Assembly (NCBI RefSeq): GCF_011516825.1
Contig: NZ_WOTA01000017.1
Location: 28,436-92,435, forward strand
Length of the DNA: 64,000 nt
Direction: 5' to 3'
Source of the DNA: Acetobacter oeni
GTDB taxonomy: Bacteria > Pseudomonadota > Alphaproteobacteria > Acetobacterales > Acetobacteraceae
In this document: positions 61,921 to 64,000 of the stretch, in pieces
Layout of the letters: each line of letters opens with the position of its first letter
Position numbering within the stretch: position 1 is the first letter of the stretch
Program-made: the position numbers and the translations under genes
The notes under the pieces: model-generated
The model's database searches: none
Seen by the model: the letters and a program-made list of their open reading frames with translations, nothing else
Told to the model about the DNA's origin: nothing

Positions 61921-63114
61921 CTAGTGTCGCTCGGCATGAGGGAGCGGGGTAACAAGTGGAGAGACCGGTGTCTGTGGCTGCGGAATATGGGGCGCCACAT
62001 GCATTGTGTGGCCGCGCCAGTCGACGCGTGTGCCTGTCATGCTGCCCATCATGATGGCGGCGGAAAGCCAGTCCCGGAAGGGGAGCATCAGGAGAGGAAG
62101 CAGGGAACGCTGACCGACCGTGCGGTCCATGACGAAGGCGCAGATGGCGCGGAAGATCCACCCGCAGACAAATGTCACGAGCGGCCAGACGGCATGTGGC
62201 TGGAGCGATACGGCTGCGGTCAGCCAGAAAAGCGGCAACTGGATGGACGAGGCGAGATAGCCGCCCGGTGCGAGCGCCCGGACGGTCCGGCCCCAGCGGA
62301 GTTCGTGGCTGAGCAGGTCAGCGAAGGTTTTTTCGCCGATTGTCGTCCAGGTCATACATCCGGCGATTCCGATATTCTCGCCCCGTGCCCGGACGAGGCG
62401 CCCGAGGACGGCATCGTCCGCGACGTGATCGACCAGGGCTTCGAACCCGCCGACTTCCGCCAGGACGGTTCTGGTCAGGGCCATGGTTGCGCCCAGGCAG
62501 TCCTGGCGACCGAGATAGCGGGACAGCAGCACGCCGGGCAGAAAATTATGATTGATCTGACAGGCGGCGAGGAGTCTTGGGAAGGTGTTTGTTGCCGGCA
62601 GACCGGCATAGAGCGTTGTCACCAGGCCGGTATCCGGCTTTTTCAGGCTGGCGACGACCTGACGAAGGTAGTCCGGGCCGACGTGGATATCGGAATCGGA
62701 TACGACGAGAATGTCATGCTTTGCCGTTGGCAGCATGTTGATCAGGTTGCTGACCTTACGATTCTCGCCGTGCATCGCGCCGTTGACGACCAGGCTCATC
62801 TCGATGCCCGGATGACGGGCTTTCAGTCTTTCCACGAGGCATATGGCGGGGTCATTAGCCCGCTGGACACCAAAAACAATCTGAAAAACGGGGTAATTCA
62901 GGGTGCAGAAGCTCTCGAGCGCCTGCTCCAGCAAAGGCTCATCGCCGTGCAGCGGCTTGAGGATTGTGACGGGCGGCAGGCCGGGCTCGGACTGACATTT
63001 CCGTTCCCGCGCGCAGAATCGCGCGACGAGAATGGTCCCGAGGGCGGCCTGTATGCAGCCGGTCACGCCGAGCAGAGTACAGGCGACCGCAGAGAGTGAA
63101 AAAACTGGGAGCAT
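61921..63114 (-). CDS. hpnI: Hopanoid biosynthesis glycosyltransferase HpnI
   Basis: A 397-residue membrane GT21-like glycosyltransferase (ceramide-glucosyltransferase type). An N-terminal helix, the GT-A core with VTILKPLHGDEPLLEQALES, the metal site VVSDSDIHVGP, the D-x-D/(Q/R)xxRW-like HELRWGRTVRAL, and three to four C-terminal helices are visible. It transfers N-acetylglucosamine to bacteriohopanetetrol. A 175-base spacer separates it from hpnJ; the gap to hpnM is 85 bases. Confidence 0.9.
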   Translation of the reverse strand: MLPVFSLSAVACTLLGVTGCIQAALGTILVARFCARERKCQSEPGLPPVTILKPLHGDEPLLEQALESFCTLNYPVFQIVFGVQRANDPAICLVERLKARHPGIEMSLVVNGAMHGENRKVSNLINMLPTAKHDILVVSDSDIHVGPDYLRQVVASLKKPDTGLVTTLYAGLPATNTFPRLLAACQINHNFLPGVLLSRYLGRQDCLGATMALTRTVLAEVGGFEALVDHVADDAVLGRLVRARGENIGIAGCMTWTTIGEKTFADLLSHELRWGRTVRALAPGGYLASSIQLPLFWLTAAVSLQPHAVWPLVTFVCGWIFRAICAFVMDRTVGQRSLLPLLMLPFRDWLSAAIMMGSMTGTRVDWRGHTMHVAPHIPQPQTPVSPLVTPLPHAERH

Positions 63115-63199
63115 CAGATCCGTCGTATAGCCGCCGTATTCTCCCTTCCGCGCGGGAAGTAAAAGCAGTGCGCGGAACTGAGCGACCGGTGCATGCGGT

Positions 63200-63844
63200 T
63201 TACTCCTCGGAGAAAGTCTTAACTTTCTTATTCAGTACAGCGATCAGACCGCTGACGCCACCCGATGAAAGCGTTGAGCCGAAATCAGAGCGCTGAGCTG
63301 CGGCCTGGCTGATATGTCCGTCCAGGAGAACATCGACGATTTTCCATGCGCCACCTTCCTGATGCAGGATGTAGTCGATCTCGGTGCCGGGCATATTTTC
63401 AGCTGACCCTATATGCGTCGTCACGATTTTATTGCCGCCCACCGGTGAATTACGGATGTCGGGCGACTGGGTGAATTTTGCGCCGGAGCCTTTTTTGAAG
63501 CTGGAGAGATAGCGCGCCACTGTATATTCGCGGAACACGGACAGGAGTTTCTGGCGGTCATCGGCCGAAAGCTGCAGGTAGCGCGCGGCGCCGACGGACG
63601 ACCGGAGCACGGTTTCAAGGTCGTAAGCCTGATCGACGACAGGGCCGAGTGTCTGTGAGCGCGCGTCGAACGAGCCCGCGCCTGACTGCTGGATTGTGTT
63701 CAGAGCCTGGTCGAGGGCGGCGACCGGGGCCGAGACGGCGTCCGTGGCCTGTGCGTGTGCCGGCGCGGGCAGGCTGACCGTAAACAGAGACAGGGCTGCA
63801 CCGAAGAGGAGTGCGGATGAGAGCGGGCGACGAGCCTTGATCAT
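63200..63844 (-). CDS. hpnM: Hopanoid-associated MlaC-like protein HpnM
   Basis: A 214-residue periplasmic protein with signal peptide (ALLFGAALSLFTVSLPAPAHA) and an MlaC/Ttg2-like domain (TLGPVVDQAYDLETVLRSSV and EIDYILHQEGGAWKIVDVLLDG). HpnM probably works with HpnN to move hopanoids to the outer membrane. Its ATG overlaps the dxs stop by one base (TAATG), showing coupling. It is followed by hpnI after 85 bases. Confidence 0.9.
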   Translation of the reverse strand: MIKARRPLSSALLFGAALSLFTVSLPAPAHAQATDAVSAPVAALDQALNTIQQSGAGSFDARSQTLGPVVDQAYDLETVLRSSVGAARYLQLSADDRQKLLSVFREYTVARYLSSFKKGSGAKFTQSPDIRNSPVGGNKIVTTHIGSAENMPGTEIDYILHQEGGAWKIVDVLLDGHISQAAAQRSDFGSTLSSGGVSGLIAVLNKKVKTFSEE

Positions 63845-64000
63845 TACTTTATTCCTGAAGCCATTCTCGAAGAAAGAGTTGCCGCACTGTTCTCGCTGAC
63901 ACCGAGAGCAGCGAGTGCGGTGTGCACGATGTCGGGTGCGTTGAGTTTTGCGACGTTATACTGCTCGAACTGCGTATCGTGGTCGATGAAGCGGTCTGGC
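63844..64000 (-). CDS. dxs: 1-deoxy-D-xylulose-5-phosphate synthase, C-terminal end
   Basis: The last 51 residues of a protein read from the window edge: PDRFIDHDTQFEQYNV, then LNAPDIVHTALAALGVSE, the typical C-terminus of DXS, the first enzyme of the MEP isoprenoid pathway that feeds hopanoid synthesis. The TAA stop (63844-63846) overlaps the hpnM ATG. The rest lies to the right of the window. Confidence 0.85.
   Translation of the reverse strand, partial: PDRFIDHDTQFEQYNVAKLNAPDIVHTALAALGVSENSAATLSSRMASGIK

Noticed and set aside
1..64000. CRISPR array, prophage or conjugative element
   Set aside because: No regularly spaced short repeats, phage structural genes, integrase or transfer genes were seen.

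Overview
The window is about 64 kb of high-GC (roughly 60%) chromosomal DNA from an alphaproteobacterium, most likely an acetic acid bacterium (Acetobacteraceae). The evidence is a membrane-bound PQQ-dependent sugar/polyol dehydrogenase, a hopanoid side-chain cluster (hpnK-hpnJ-hpnI-hpnM next to dxs), a circularly permuted two-piece tmRNA of alphaproteobacterial type, a short-form HisG, a class I fumarase and ThyX. The genus cannot be fixed from the sequence alone. No prophage, conjugative element, CRISPR array or rRNA operon is seen.

Layout. 1-9.6 kb: tail of an esterase-like hydrolase, an AraC regulator, a soluble globin-coupled chemoreceptor, an M29 aminopeptidase, a small secreted protein, pterin dehydratase, a DUF523 protein, a secreted GH39-like glycosidase and a selenoprotein-W-like protein. 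9.6-12 kb: an AT-rich glycosyltransferase gene followed by a decayed IS5-type transposase, which looks like an acquired patch. 12-19.5 kb: a Bcr/CflA exporter divergent from a complete tripartite RND efflux operon (adaptor, CzcA-like pump, outer-membrane factor). 19.9-29.1 kb: ferredoxin/flavodoxin-NADP reductase, alanine racemase, a lipoprotein, the PQQ dehydrogenase behind an unusual leader, an MFS permease, an FkbM methyltransferase and an SRAP protein. 29.2-35.7 kb: TonB-dependent receptor, DHA2 exporter, small secreted protein and D-amino-acid dehydrogenase.

35.7-40.3 kb is a minus-strand block encoding a MotB-like protein, a MotA/ExbB-like channel, an OmpA-like periplasmic protein, an inositol-monophosphatase-family enzyme and EF-P. 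40.6-45.1 kb runs forward: hisG-hisD, then infA-maf-RNase E/G-yacG and tRNA-Phe. 45.3-50.3 kb holds a LysR regulator, an AldA-like aldehyde dehydrogenase bracketed by inverted copies of an intergenic repeat, and a Dcp-type peptidase. 50.4-57.8 kb holds thyX with an overlapping small membrane-protein gene, a Dabb protein, the permuted tmRNA next to sspB (the adaptor for tmRNA-tagged proteins), fumarase, a VOC protein, tyrS and an alpha/beta hydrolase. 57.9-64 kb holds a cysteine desulfurase behind a long promoter-bearing leader, converging with hpnK-hpnJ-hpnI-hpnM and the 3' end of dxs.

The points most worth a second look are the gcd leader (three-way-junction RNA, 44-codon leader ORF, terminator overlapping the ORF stop), the non-flagellar MotA/MotB/OmpA cluster, the unexplained structured leader at 57.9-58.35 kb and the dispersed hairpin-rich repeat family. 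Most of the other content is conserved metabolism.
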